A DNA stretch of 64,000 nt from Hyphomicrobiales bacterium (GTDB taxonomy: Bacteria > Pseudomonadota > Alphaproteobacteria > Rhizobiales > Rhizobiaceae): positions 248,001 to 312,000 of the forward strand of contig UCEY01000025.1 in NCBI GenBank assembly GCA_900471605.1, written 5' to 3'. A program made the position numbers and the translations under genes. Of this stretch, positions 53,413 through 63,400 are shown piece after piece; the stretch's first letter is position 1; each line of letters opens with the position of its first letter. The notes beneath the pieces are model-generated. The model saw nothing but the letters and a program-made list of their open reading frames with translations. It ran no database searches and was not told where the DNA came from.

Positions 53413-54573
53413 TCACTCCTGGCCCGGGAAAATGCGGTCGCCGCTATCGATGTCGAACCACAGGACGTCGCCCGCCTGATAATCCAGCGAACAAAGTTCG
53501 CCGATCCTGACCTTCGGATTGCCCGAGACCCTAACGAACACCAGATCGTGTTCCAGCAACCGCTGATCGTTGTTTTCCTCGCCGGTCATCAGCCGGCAAC
53601 CGATCACCGTCTCGGCGCCCAGGCGTTCGACCACCGCCACCTGTGCGGGCAGACGCCCCTCCCCGGCTGGATGAAGGGTAAGCTTTTCCGGCCTGACGCC
53701 GAACGTCATGTGCCGTCTCGAAGGAAGCGGCGCCGCATGATCGACCGGAAGCTTGCCCGAAAGCTGAAGAGCGTCGTTGCTGACCGAAGCCGGAATGAGG
53801 TTCATCGGGGGCGACCCCACGAAACGCGCGACGAAGGTATTGGCGGGGTGATCGTAGATCTCATCCGGCGTATCGACCTGCTGGACGATGCCCTTGTTCA
53901 TCACGATGATCCGGGTCGCCATCGTCATGGCCTCGACCTGGTCATGCGTCACATAAACGAAGGTCTTGCCGACCTTGTGATGCAGAGCCGAGATCTCCGA
54001 ACGCATCTGCGTGCGCAGCTTGGCATCCAGGTTGGAAAGCGGCTCGTCGAGCAGGTAGAGGTCCGGATTGCGTACCAGCGCGCGGGCGAGCGCGACGCGC
54101 TGGCGCTGTCCGCCCGACAGGCTTGCAGGGCGTCTGTCGAGCAGGGGCTCGAGCTCCAGCTGGCGGGCGATGCCGAGCGTCCGCTCGGCGATATCCGCCC
54201 GCTTCATCAGCCGATGGCGGGCGACGATGTTGACGATCGGCAGATGGTACCATTTGCGGAACGCGTCCATCACCAGCGGAAACGCGATATTCTCGCGGAC
54301 CGTCATATGCGGGTAAAGCGCATAAGTCTGGAAGACGAAGGCGACGCCGCGCTTTTTCGGCTCCCAATCGTTGGCGACGGATCCGTCGAACAGCAGGTCC
54401 CCGGAGGTAATGTCGCTGAGGCCGGCGATCATGCGCAGCAGCGTAGACTTTCCGCAGCCGGAGGGGCCGAGCAGGACCAGGAATTCGCCGTCATGGATAT
54501 CGGCGTTGAAGGCGTTGATCACGGTGTGATCGCCGAAGGTCTTGGAGACTTTATTGAACGTCAAGGCGGGCAT
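53413..54573 (-). CDS. ABC transporter ATP-binding protein, CUT1 (MalK/UgpC) type
   Basis: The 386-residue ATPase has Walker A GPSGCGKST, signature LSGGQRQRVALARALV, Walker B LYLLDEPLSNLDAKL, the His switch FVYVTHDQVEAMT, and a C-terminal TOBE/OB regulatory domain (about 245-375) typical of sugar importers. A roughly 15-residue insertion (AFRKWYHLPIVNIVA, about 108-122) lies in the helical subdomain. It starts 3 bp after the second permease gene. Confidence 0.93.
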   Translation of the reverse strand: MPALTFNKVSKTFGDHTVINAFNADIHDGEFLVLLGPSGCGKSTLLRMIAGLSDITSGDLLFDGSVANDWEPKKRGVAFVFQTYALYPHMTVRENIAFPLVMDAFRKWYHLPIVNIVARHRLMKRADIAERTLGIARQLELEPLLDRRPASLSGGQRQRVALARALVRNPDLYLLDEPLSNLDAKLRTQMRSEISALHHKVGKTFVYVTHDQVEAMTMATRIIVMNKGIVQQVDTPDEIYDHPANTFVARFVGSPPMNLIPASVSNDALQLSGKLPVDHAAPLPSRRHMTFGVRPEKLTLHPAGEGRLPAQVAVVERLGAETVIGCRLMTGEENNDQRLLEHDLVFVRVSGNPKVRIGELCSLDYQAGDVLWFDIDSGDRIFPGQE

Positions 54574-54576
54574 GGA

Positions 54577-55413
54577 TTATCCCTTTACGGCGCCAGCCGT
54601 CAGACCGGCCACGATCTTGCGCTGGATAAGAAGGAAAAAGACGATGGCGGGCGTGCTGAAGACCAGGGCCGCGCCAAGCACGGCGGACATCGGCGTTTCA
54701 TATTGCCCGACGAAGGAGGCGAGACCGACGCTGGCCGGCCACAGGGTCCGGTCCATAAGAAATGTCGAGGCAAACAGGAACTCGTTCCAGCCGGCGAAGA
54801 AGGACACCACCGCCGCCGCCGCGATGCTCGGCATGATCAGCGGCAGGATGATCATGGTCAGCACGCTGAACCGCGGGCAATTGTCGATGATCGCGGACTC
54901 CTCGATCTCGTAGGGCACGGCATCCATCGCCCCTTTGAGGACGAAACACGCCACCGGTAGCGAGAACCCGACATTCGCCAGGATCAGGCCCCAGAGACTG
55001 TTCAAGAGGCCGAACGTGATGAACATCGCATAGAGCGGAACCAGGATCAGCGCTTCGGGAACGACCTGCGTCATGAACAGCAGAAAGCCGACGAGGCCGC
55101 GCCCATGGAACTTGAAGCGGCTGAGCGCGTAACCCGCAAGCGCGCCCAGCGTCAGGCTCAGCACGGTGCCGCCCGAGGCGATCAGCAGCGTGTTGAACAG
55201 CCAGCGGCCGATCGGAACATTGTCGAGTTCGGTCACCAGATCCGGCAGGTGCTGCAGTTGCGGCCAGGCCACCTGGCCGGTTCCATAAAGCTGGGAATTG
55301 ACGTTGAGCGCGGTTGCCGCCATCCAGTAGACCGGAAAGCCGGCGAGCACGACCAGAATTCCGATCAGCGTATATCGCAGCGCCTTCACGGCGAGTTTTC
55401 GGGGTGTCATCAT
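54577..55413 (-). CDS. ABC transporter permease, CUT1 MalG type
   Basis: The 278-residue permease has six hydrophobic helices and an EAA-type coupling loop (DAVPYEIEESAIIDNCPRFS, about 175-194). The loop differs slightly from the sugar-permease consensus, having Ser and Ile where Ala and Arg are usual. It overlaps the preceding permease by ATGA. With that partner it forms the importer channel. Confidence 0.93.
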   Translation of the reverse strand: MMTPRKLAVKALRYTLIGILVVLAGFPVYWMAATALNVNSQLYGTGQVAWPQLQHLPDLVTELDNVPIGRWLFNTLLIASGGTVLSLTLGALAGYALSRFKFHGRGLVGFLLFMTQVVPEALILVPLYAMFITFGLLNSLWGLILANVGFSLPVACFVLKGAMDAVPYEIEESAIIDNCPRFSVLTMIILPLIMPSIAAAAVVSFFAGWNEFLFASTFLMDRTLWPASVGLASFVGQYETPMSAVLGAALVFSTPAIVFFLLIQRKIVAGLTAGAVKG

Positions 55414-56315
55414 CGAGACATCCTCTTCATGCGGCGTTGTTCGGCGGTGTAGTGGATGGCAGCCACCATCAGCGCCAGCGCGAGACCGACCGCGCCGTAA
55501 GCGCTCGCCATTCCCAGCTCATGACCCTCGAACGCAGTCTGGCGGAGCTTGACGACGAGGGTGCTGGTCGAGCCCAGCGGACCACCGCCGGTCAGCAGGT
55601 AGATGATGTCGAAGCGGCGGATGGACCAGACGGCGACCAGAAGGGCCGCGAGCTGGATCGATGGACGGATATGCGGCAGGGTGACGGCACGGAAGGTGCT
55701 GATCCCATCGGCACCATCGATCCTCGCGGCCTCGCGCACCTCCTGCGGCACCGATTGAAGAGCCGCCAGCACGACCAGCATCACGAACGGCGCGACCTGC
55801 CAGACGGTAACCGCGAGGACCGAACCGAGCGCGTAGTCGGTGCTGGTCAGCCACGAGAAGCGGCCGAGGCCGAGCAGTTCGGTGATGCGATTGAACACGC
55901 CCGATCGTTCATTATACATCCAAAGCCAGATCAGCGAGGCCGCAACGCCCGGCACGGCCCAGCCGAACAGCAGGATGGCCCGCGCGACCGCCCGTCCCTT
56001 GAAGGGACGATCGATGGCAAGTGCTGCGACGACGCCGAGCGCTACCCCGATGATGACCGTCAGAACCGTGTAGACCAGGGTCGCCTTGAGGGAGACGTAG
56101 AAGGCCGGATCCTCGATCAGCCGCTCGTAGTTGCCGAGGCCGATGAATCGGCCCCGGTTGGGATTGACGATCCGGGTGTTGGTCAGGCTCATGTACATCT
56201 GCCGCGACAGCGGCCAGAACATGAAGACCATCAGGTAGATCATGGGCGGAAGAATGAAGGCATAGGGCAACAGCTTGACCAGGCCGCTCCTGCTTCTCAG
56301 GCCACTCGCGCTCAC
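55410..56315 (-). CDS. ABC transporter permease, CUT1 MalF type
   Basis: The 301-residue permease has six hydrophobic helices, the segment YLMVFMFWPLSRQMYMSLTN after helix 1 and the coupling loop SVPQEVREAARIDGADGIST (about 205-224), which fits the sugar-permease consensus well. It follows the binding-protein gene by 27 bp. Confidence 0.93.
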   Translation of the reverse strand: MSASGLRSRSGLVKLLPYAFILPPMIYLMVFMFWPLSRQMYMSLTNTRIVNPNRGRFIGLGNYERLIEDPAFYVSLKATLVYTVLTVIIGVALGVVAALAIDRPFKGRAVARAILLFGWAVPGVAASLIWLWMYNERSGVFNRITELLGLGRFSWLTSTDYALGSVLAVTVWQVAPFVMLVVLAALQSVPQEVREAARIDGADGISTFRAVTLPHIRPSIQLAALLVAVWSIRRFDIIYLLTGGGPLGSTSTLVVKLRQTAFEGHELGMASAYGAVGLALALMVAAIHYTAEQRRMKRMSR

Positions 56316-56342
56316 GTCGGTCTCCCCTTCAATGCGCGTTTC

Positions 56343-57602
56343 TTAGAACTGCTTGTCGATCGCCGACTGGGCTTCGGCAAGCGCCGTCTTCGGATCGGCA
56401 TTCGCAAGGATGACCTTTTCGACGGCCTGCATCACGAAACGCATGATCTGCGCCGTTTCGACCTCATATCCCTTGATCAGCGTGCTGCGGGAGGTTTCGG
56501 CGAGCTTGACGAAGGTCGGCGCCCAGGGATTGGCCTTGGAATAGGCTTCACTGACCGGGACATCGGTCGCAAGCGCGTCCGGACCCGACGCCTCACGCAG
56601 GGCCTGCTGGCCGACGGGGCCGATCAGCCATTTGACGAAGGCGATCGCTTCCTTCTGATGTTTGCTGTGCGAGCTCACGCCGACGAAGATCTGCTGATGC
56701 GCACCGGGGTTCTTGAACGGCATCGGAGCGGCATAAAGATCGCCGGACTGAAGGGCGCCGCCGGAGGCGATATTGAGCGTGCCGCCGGAATTGTCGATCG
56801 AGAAGGCCGCGTGCTTCTCCTTGAAGCGCGTGCGCTGGGTCGGGAAGCTGTCGCCGACCGGGATGATGCCGGCGTCATACATCTTCTTGAAAGCCGTGAT
56901 GGCGGCGACGGCTTCCGGCGTGTTGATCGTCAGCTTGCCGTTCGCATCGACCCAGTTGACGCCGTAGCCGTAGGCCCAGCTCTGGAAATCCATGAACCAG
57001 CCTGAAAAGTCGTTGATCTGGTGACGGGCGGTGAAGCCGATCACGCCCGGTGTTGCGGCAGATACAGCCTTGGCGGAGGCGATGAGCTCATCCACCGTCG
57101 TCGGCACCTTGGCGTTGGCGGCATCGACCAGGGGCTTGTTATAGATCAGGGCATAAACGGCGCGCTGCCAGGCGACACCGAGGCGCTTGCCGTCGACCAC
57201 GCCGTTTTCATTGCTCTTGTTCAGCTTGGCGCCGTCGGCTGCAGCCGAGAGGTCGACGAGGAAGCCTGCATCCGCGATGGCGTAGAACAGGCCCTCCTGC
57301 ATCATCGCCACATCCGGTCCCTGGCCCGCACCCATTTCGGTCGTCAGCTTGTCGGCGAATTCCGCAGACGGAATGGCTTCCTGTTCGAGCGTGACATTCG
57401 GATTGGCTTCCTGGTACTTGCTGACGGCCGCCCAGAGGTTCTTGCCGCGCAAGGCATCGAGCCATTGGGAATTGGCGAGTTTCAGCGTGACCTTCTCGCT
57501 CGATTGCGCACGCGTTTCGCCCGCGCCGAGCCCAACGGTCCATGCAAGCGCCGCAACGGCTGCCGTAGCCAACAATTTTCGGCGGCGAATCTTGTCAAAC
57601 AT
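56343..57602 (-). CDS. ABC transporter sugar-type (family 1) substrate-binding protein
   Basis: The 419-residue binder has a signal with a basic RRRKLLATAA start (twin-arginine-like) and probable cleavage near TRA/QSS. The mature part has the MalE-type pattern: VTLEQEAIPSAEFADKLTTE, GPDVAMMQEGLFYAIADAGF, and a C-terminal FVMQAVEKVILANADPKTAL. Start 57602 has GGAGA upstream; an upstream ATG (57653) would give a Lys/Pro-rich extension ahead of the signal. Ligand unknown: CUT1 proteins usually bind oligosaccharides, but the neighbouring creatinase-like and racemase genes suggest a nitrogen-containing compound. Confidence 0.88.
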   Translation of the reverse strand: MFDKIRRRKLLATAAVAALAWTVGLGAGETRAQSSEKVTLKLANSQWLDALRGKNLWAAVSKYQEANPNVTLEQEAIPSAEFADKLTTEMGAGQGPDVAMMQEGLFYAIADAGFLVDLSAAADGAKLNKSNENGVVDGKRLGVAWQRAVYALIYNKPLVDAANAKVPTTVDELIASAKAVSAATPGVIGFTARHQINDFSGWFMDFQSWAYGYGVNWVDANGKLTINTPEAVAAITAFKKMYDAGIIPVGDSFPTQRTRFKEKHAAFSIDNSGGTLNIASGGALQSGDLYAAPMPFKNPGAHQQIFVGVSSHSKHQKEAIAFVKWLIGPVGQQALREASGPDALATDVPVSEAYSKANPWAPTFVKLAETSRSTLIKGYEVETAQIMRFVMQAVEKVILANADPKTALAEAQSAIDKQF

Positions 57603-57682
57603 ATCTGTTCTCCATCTGGGTTTTTTATTTGGCGGTTTCTTATTGGCATTCACGGATCAGGCAGTGCGTCAGGCGGTAGACA

Positions 57683-59128
57683 TCAGACGCCTTTCACTCG
57701 ATGCACTGCAAGCGGAGTATGGTGGCTGAGATTTTCGGCCCCGGTATCGGTAACGAGATAGCAGTCGCCGACATTGCAGCCCGCAACCTCGGGCTCGAGC
57801 CATTGCGAGTGCAGGACGAAGGTCATGCCTTCCTCGAGCTTGTCGTGGTTGTTCGACTGGATGTTGTAGTTGGTGAATTTCACCATCGAGACGGAATGTC
57901 CGACATTCGGATTGTGAGGACCGAGCGTCGCCGGATAGACATGCATCAGCTTGCGGCCCTGGCGTTCCCAATCTTCGTCGACGACATGCTTTCGCGGGAT
58001 CAGGCGCGGTTTGCCGTCGTCTTCGGACACCCAGTTGTAAGGCATCGTCCGGCTGTCATGCGACGAAAGGTAACCGCGGGCGATATAGGGTTCGAAGGAG
58101 GCGTTCGCGAGATCGGAGATGATCGCGCCGGGCCTGATCAGCGCCGCCGCTTTCTGGACACCCTCCGTGCACATCTGCAGCACGTCTTCTTGTCTGTCGG
58201 TAATGTCGCCGACCGCGATCATGCGGGCAATCTGGGCCGTGTAACCCTGATAGATCACTGCCGAAATGTAGAGATTGATGATGTCGCCGTTGCGGACCAC
58301 GTGACCGTAGGGCTTGCCGCAATGGGTGCCGTATTGGTTGATGCCGATCTGGTAGCCGTCCCCGCTTTCGCCGCCTCGCGCCATCTGGGCGTAGGTGAAG
58401 GCGGCATAGATCTCATAATCGGTCACGCCAGGTTTGATGACGTGATATGCGGCCTCGATGCCGATACTGGCCAGCTGTGCTGCCGCCCGCACCACCGCCT
58501 GTTCGCGCTTGGAACGCACCTTCTGCATGCGGTCGATGATCGCATTTGCCTGCACGAACGAGCTCTTCGGCAAACGTTTGCCGAGACCGCCCCAGTAGCC
58601 GGCGGACGTCGCATCGCCGATCAGGCCGATCTGCGACGACGCAAAACCCTCGCGCTCCAGGAAGGAACCGACCGCCTCGACGACCTTGTCGACCGTCTTG
58701 CCGGGACGATTGTAGGTCTCGCGGCCCCAGGTACCGACCTGCCAGATGTCCTCGACCAGCACCGCCTCGCCAGCCGGCGGCAGCAAGACGGAGCTGCTGA
58801 AGATGGAAAACAGCGTCAGCGGCTTGTCTTCGTCGGTCGGAACCACCAGCACGCCTTCGCGCGCCCAGTCGCAGATATAGCGAAGGTACGAATTGGAAAC
58901 GCGGTAGGAACCGATGGAATCCGCATGGACCAGCATGACGTCATGCCCTGCGACCGTTGCCTCGCGCCGGATGCGACGCAGCCTGTCGACGAATTCGCTT
59001 TCCGGAAGCGGACCGACCGGCTCGAACTCGAAACTCGGGCGGAAACCGTCCAGCAGACGCTCGAAGCGCACGTCACCGTGCTGAATGGGGTGGCTTGGAC
59101 GAGCTTGGGCGGTCATTGGGCTTCTCAT
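57683..59128 (-). CDS. Creatinase-like M24 fold protein lacking metal ligands
   Basis: The 481-residue protein has an N-terminal creatinase-type domain and a pita-bread M24 domain. Where active M24 peptidases have two metal Asp, this protein reads NGDIINLYISAVIYQGYTAQ (about 280-299), with neither Asp. The two Glu positions are replaced in GMTFVLHSQW (434-443) and CNVGDCYLV (451-459), while the His in VGHSVSM (411) remains. As recalled, metal-free creatinase has a similar GDILSLN..GYYTALERT layout. An extra segment of about 35 residues (357-391) is inserted before the His. It may be a metal-independent amidinohydrolase-like enzyme. First gene of the operon; ATG at 59128 or 59116. Confidence 0.75.
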   Translation of the reverse strand: MRSPMTAQARPSHPIQHGDVRFERLLDGFRPSFEFEPVGPLPESEFVDRLRRIRREATVAGHDVMLVHADSIGSYRVSNSYLRYICDWAREGVLVVPTDEDKPLTLFSIFSSSVLLPPAGEAVLVEDIWQVGTWGRETYNRPGKTVDKVVEAVGSFLEREGFASSQIGLIGDATSAGYWGGLGKRLPKSSFVQANAIIDRMQKVRSKREQAVVRAAAQLASIGIEAAYHVIKPGVTDYEIYAAFTYAQMARGGESGDGYQIGINQYGTHCGKPYGHVVRNGDIINLYISAVIYQGYTAQIARMIAVGDITDRQEDVLQMCTEGVQKAAALIRPGAIISDLANASFEPYIARGYLSSHDSRTMPYNWVSEDDGKPRLIPRKHVVDEDWERQGRKLMHVYPATLGPHNPNVGHSVSMVKFTNYNIQSNNHDKLEEGMTFVLHSQWLEPEVAGCNVGDCYLVTDTGAENLSHHTPLAVHRVKGV

Positions 59129-59159
59129 TTAGCAGATACCGATAGACCTAGATTATCTC

Positions 59160-59175
59160 TGAAAATTAATTTGCA
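59160..59175. promoter_or_regulatory. Near-perfect 16-bp palindrome upstream of the creatinase-like operon
   Basis: TGAAAATTAATTTGCA matches its reverse complement at 14 of 16 positions (TGnAAATTAATTTnCA) and lies 32-47 bp upstream of the first gene of the minus-strand operon. The pattern resembles RpiR/MurR-type operators (GAAA..TTTC), so it may bind the RpiR protein at 50848. This is inference. Confidence 0.5.
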
Positions 59176-59723
59176 TAGTCCATCGGACGATCATTTGACG
59201 ACCGAATTGCCACTAAAACGGGCATTTGAAAAAATGGGGCAGATTTACGCTCGAAAGGAATCAAGCATGTACAGCGGGTGCAGATCGTTTCCCTTAGTCG
59301 ATCAATGAGATCCCGGGCTTTCCAGCCTGGGGCAAAGGCAAAAAAAGCATCTTCGCCTGTGAAAAATCGGCACCGGCGGATGACGCGGGCGCCCATCGTT
59401 TAGTCACCGCGAATGCTCGCCGCGACGATATGACGATCCCGGCGCATGAAAAAAACTTTCCATATGCTTGCGTGATCGGCGTGACTGGAGGGACTTGGGC
59501 CGAACGGCGGTTTGCCGATCCGCGCCAAGGCGTCAGTCATGCTCGGTGACGCCGGACGGCCTGGGCAGGCCTATTGATGACGTTGACGATCTTTTCAGCC
59601 ACGGATCAGGGGCACCACGCCAATGTGCCTGGCCGTGTGCAGCGTTGCCGGAATTGGACCGCGCAGGTGCAAAATGCGCTGCGGTATGACCTCAAGGCCA
59701 ATTTGGTGTTTGTGACCAACCTC
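59176..59723. other. Long intergenic region, no gene recognised
   Basis: About 550 bp between the creatinase-like operon and the TetR gene. Both flanking genes are on the minus strand, so the region is downstream of TetR and upstream of the operon at 59128. It is less GC-rich than its surroundings near 59176-59250 and 59440-59470. Short open frames exist but lack ribosome sites and protein-like composition. I see no mobile-element remnant. Confidence 0.5.
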
Positions 59724-60389
59724 TCAACCGGGGCGTCGGGCGAGAGCGCTTTTCGCCTTTGGCGGCTTTCCGAAAGTCTGGACGATGAAGCTGATCTGCG
59801 TTTGGAGATCCGCTTCGATATCCTGCTCGTCGGCCATTCGTTGTTCGACCAGGACCGGATGCACGAATGAAATCATGCAGGCAAGAACGGCGCGTGCCGC
59901 CTGGGAGGGATCGCCGATCTGCAGTTCAGCCGTTGCCTGCACATCCCGGATGACCGTCTCGAGTATCGAGGTCAATTCATCGGAAAACTGGCTCACGACC
60001 GGCCAGTTCTCCATTGCGGCCGCCGCGAACAGCGCGTGTACGTTCCTGTCGCTGTGTATCCACCGTCGGCACTGCCGATGAGCCGTTTCAAGGATCGATG
60101 CAAGCCGACTGTGAGCCGTTGCGTCCTCCTGGGCGATCTCGCGGACAATTTTGACGGTCTGGGCTGCAAATCGCACATAGAGATGCTGATCAACCGAGGC
60201 TCGCGTGGGGAAGAACCGGTAGATATTTGCCCTGCTCATGCCGAGATCGTCGGCGATGTCCGCCAGCGTCATCTTGCGGTGGCCGATGTGGCGGAGGAGC
60301 TTCTCCGCCACATCCAGGATCTTTTCCCGAGCCAGATCGGTTTCGACATCGTCTATCGCTGGAGACGACGCCTCCGTCATGTTTTTCAT
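59724..60389 (-). CDS. TetR-family regulator
   Basis: The 221-residue regulator has a TetR helix-turn-helix (about 20-65: REKILDVAEKLLRHIGHRKM, then ADDLGMSRANIYRFFPTRAS) and a helical ligand domain. The chosen ATG (60389) is preceded by AAGGGT; an ATG at 60410 is an alternative. It lies 41 bp downstream of the RND pump gene on the same strand, so it is probably the last gene of the adaptor-RND-TetR operon and represses it (inference). Confidence 0.88.
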   Translation of the reverse strand: MKNMTEASSPAIDDVETDLAREKILDVAEKLLRHIGHRKMTLADIADDLGMSRANIYRFFPTRASVDQHLYVRFAAQTVKIVREIAQEDATAHSRLASILETAHRQCRRWIHSDRNVHALFAAAAMENWPVVSQFSDELTSILETVIRDVQATAELQIGDPSQAARAVLACMISFVHPVLVEQRMADEQDIEADLQTQISFIVQTFGKPPKAKSALARRPG

Positions 60390-60430
60390 CGGGTTACCCT
60401 TCAAGTGCACAACAGCATGGCGCTCGAGCC

Positions 60431-63400
60431 TTATTCTGCAGCCAGCCGCAATGGCAGTTCCGGTTCCTCCGCGTGATCGCTGGGATGCTCCTTGTCTTCT
60501 GTCGGCTTGATCCGGAACCAGGCCGCATAAAGTGCGGGGAGGAACAACAGGATCATCAGGGTGCCGACGGCGGTGCCGCCGATCAGCGTGTAGGCCATCG
60601 AACCCCAGAAGACCGAGTGTGTCAGCGGAATGAAGGCGAGAACAGCTGCCAGCGCCGTCAGGATAACCGGACGGGTCCGTTGCACGGTCGCTTCGATGAC
60701 GGCGTGATAGTCGTCCAGACCTGCCGCCTGGTTCTCCTTGATTTGCTCCGTCAGAATGAGCGTGTTGCGCATCAGGATCCCGGCGAGGCCAATCAGACCG
60801 AGAATGGCGTTGAAGCCGAAGGGCTGATGGAAGAGGAGCAGTGCCGGCACCACGCCGGCAAGGCCGAGCGGAGCCGTCAACATGACCATGGTCATGGTCG
60901 AAAGGCTGCGAACCTGGAGGACGATGACAATCAGCATCGCGGCAATCATCAAGGGGAAGATCTTGACGAGTGCGACGTTCGCCTTGAGCGACTCCTCGAT
61001 ATTGCCGCCCATTTCGATCCGGTAACCGACAGGCAGCGATGCGATCAAGGGCTGCAGGGCGTGCATGACCGCCTGGGACACTTCAGGCGGCTGTGTCGCC
61101 TCATTGATATCCGACCGGATAGTGATGACCGGGGTGCGGTCGCGGCGCTTCATGATCGGCTCTTCGAAGCTGACCTCCGAATGACCGATCTGATCGAGCG
61201 GAATTGCCCGACCATCGCGGCTGATGAGCGAGAAGTCCGACAACCTCGAAGGGTCGAGGCGATTTTCGCCGCCGCTGCGCGCCACGACCGGGACATTGCG
61301 GATGTTCTCGCGAACCTGCGTGATCGGGACGCCGCTCAGCAGCAGCTGCAGCTGTTGCCCGGCTTCCGCGGGTGACAGGCCAATGAGGTTCAGCCTCTCC
61401 TGATCCGGGATGAAGCGGACGACAGGCGTGCGGTTACCCCAGTCGCGGTTTGCCTGGCGCACATCCGGTACCGTCTTCATGATCGCAAGGGCTTGTTCCG
61501 AGATCTGATAGAGCTTCTCGGGATCAGGCCCCTTGATGCGAAACTCGACGGGAAACGGTGTGTAGGGCCCGAATACAAGCTGCGTGACCCGGACCGATGC
61601 CTCCGGCGCAAGACCGTCGGCAATCGCTGCACGCAGGCGATGCTTCAGCGCTTCACGGCCCTCGGCATCAGGCGTGAGGGCAACGATCTTGGCGAATGCC
61701 GGATCCGGCAGTTCGGGCGCCATCGCAAAGAAGAAGCGCGGCGCGCCCTGCCCGATATAGCTGGTAACGATCTTCGATTCAGGCTGCTCCTGCAGCCAGC
61801 GCTCGACCTTTTCAACCGTAGCGGTGGTGGTCTCGATGCTCGTGCCTTCGGGCAGGCGCACCTCGACCAGGACTTCGGGACGGTCGGACGTGGGGAAGAA
61901 CTGCTGCTTCACACCGCCCATGCCCACGACGGAAATGCCCATCACCACCACGACGATGGCGCAGGTCATGAACTTGTGCCGGACAGCGAATTTGATCACC
62001 GAACGAAGGCGCTGATAGTTCGGCGTCCCGTAGATGGCGCCATGACCGCCGCTGACAGGCTTGATGTCGGGCAACATCTTGACGCCAAGATAGGGCGTGA
62101 ACACGACCGCGATGATCCAGGATACAACCAGGGCGAAACCGACGACCCAGAAGATGTTGCCGGCATACTCACCGGCCGTCGATTTGGCAAAGCCTACCGG
62201 CATCAGGCCGATGATGGTGACGAGCGTGCCCGAGAGCATGGGGGCCGCGGTATGGCTCCACGCATAGGCGGCCGCCTTGATGCGGTCCATGCCCTCTTCC
62301 ATCTTCACCACCATCACCTCGATGGCAATGATGGCGTCATCGACGAGAAGGCCGAGCGCCAGGATGAGCGCGCCAAGCGTGATACGGTCGAAGAAGCGGC
62401 CGGTTTCGAGCATGATCAGGAAAACGACGGCAAGCGTGAGCGGCACGGCAAGCGCAACAACGATGCCGACGCGCCAGCCCAGAGCGATCAGGCTGACGAA
62501 CAGCACGACGCCGAGCGCCATGGCGAACTTCATCATGAATTCGCCGACCGCTTCCTGGATGTTGACGGCCTGGTCGCTGACCTTTGCCAAGGTTATGCCA
62601 AGAGGCAGCGACTGGGCGATCGTTGCCGATCTTTCCTCGAGCGCTTTGCCCAGTTCGAGACCGTTCCAACCCGACTGCATCACGGCAGCGAGCATGATGG
62701 CAGGCTCGCCCTCATGACGGATGACATAGGTCGCGGGATCCTGGTAGCCCCGACGAATATCGGCAAAATCGGAGAGTTTCAGCGTTCGCCCGCCGGCGAC
62801 GATCGGAGTATCGGCGATTGCCTGGATATTATTGTAGGCGCCGTCGAAACGGATAAAGACCTGCGGACCACGGGTATCTATGGAGCCGGCAGGTGTAACG
62901 GTGTTCTGGTTCTGAAGGGCGGACGCGATATCCTGTGCCGAGACGCCAAGCGTCGCGAGCTTGGCGAAAGAGAATTCGACGAAGATCTGTTCGGGCTGCT
63001 CGCCGAGAATGTTTATCTTCTTGACGCCCGGCACATGCAGAAGATCCTGCCGGATCGTTTCCGCCTGGCGAACGAGATCGCGCATCGGCATGCCCTTGGC
63101 TTTCAGGGCATAGAGGGCGAAGCTGACGTCGGAATATTCGTCATTCACGAAAGGACCGAAGACACCGCGCGGCAGGTTTCTTGCCTCATCGCCAAGTTTC
63201 TTGCGTGCCTGGTAAAACTCTCCCTCGACGGCACTCGCCGGCGTATCGTCGCGAAGGGTCACGGTCAGAAACGCGTAGCCCGGGCGTGTCGTCGTCTCCA
63301 CCCTGTCGTACCAGGTGAGTTCCTGAATGCGTTTCTCGAGCGGTTCCGCGACGAGATCCTGCATCTCCCGCGCGGTTGCACCCGGCCAGACGCTCGTGAC

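Noticed and set aside
59166..59396. 76-codon minus-strand frame in the gap before the creatinase-like gene
   Set aside because: No ribosome site, atypical composition, and it overlaps the candidate operator region.
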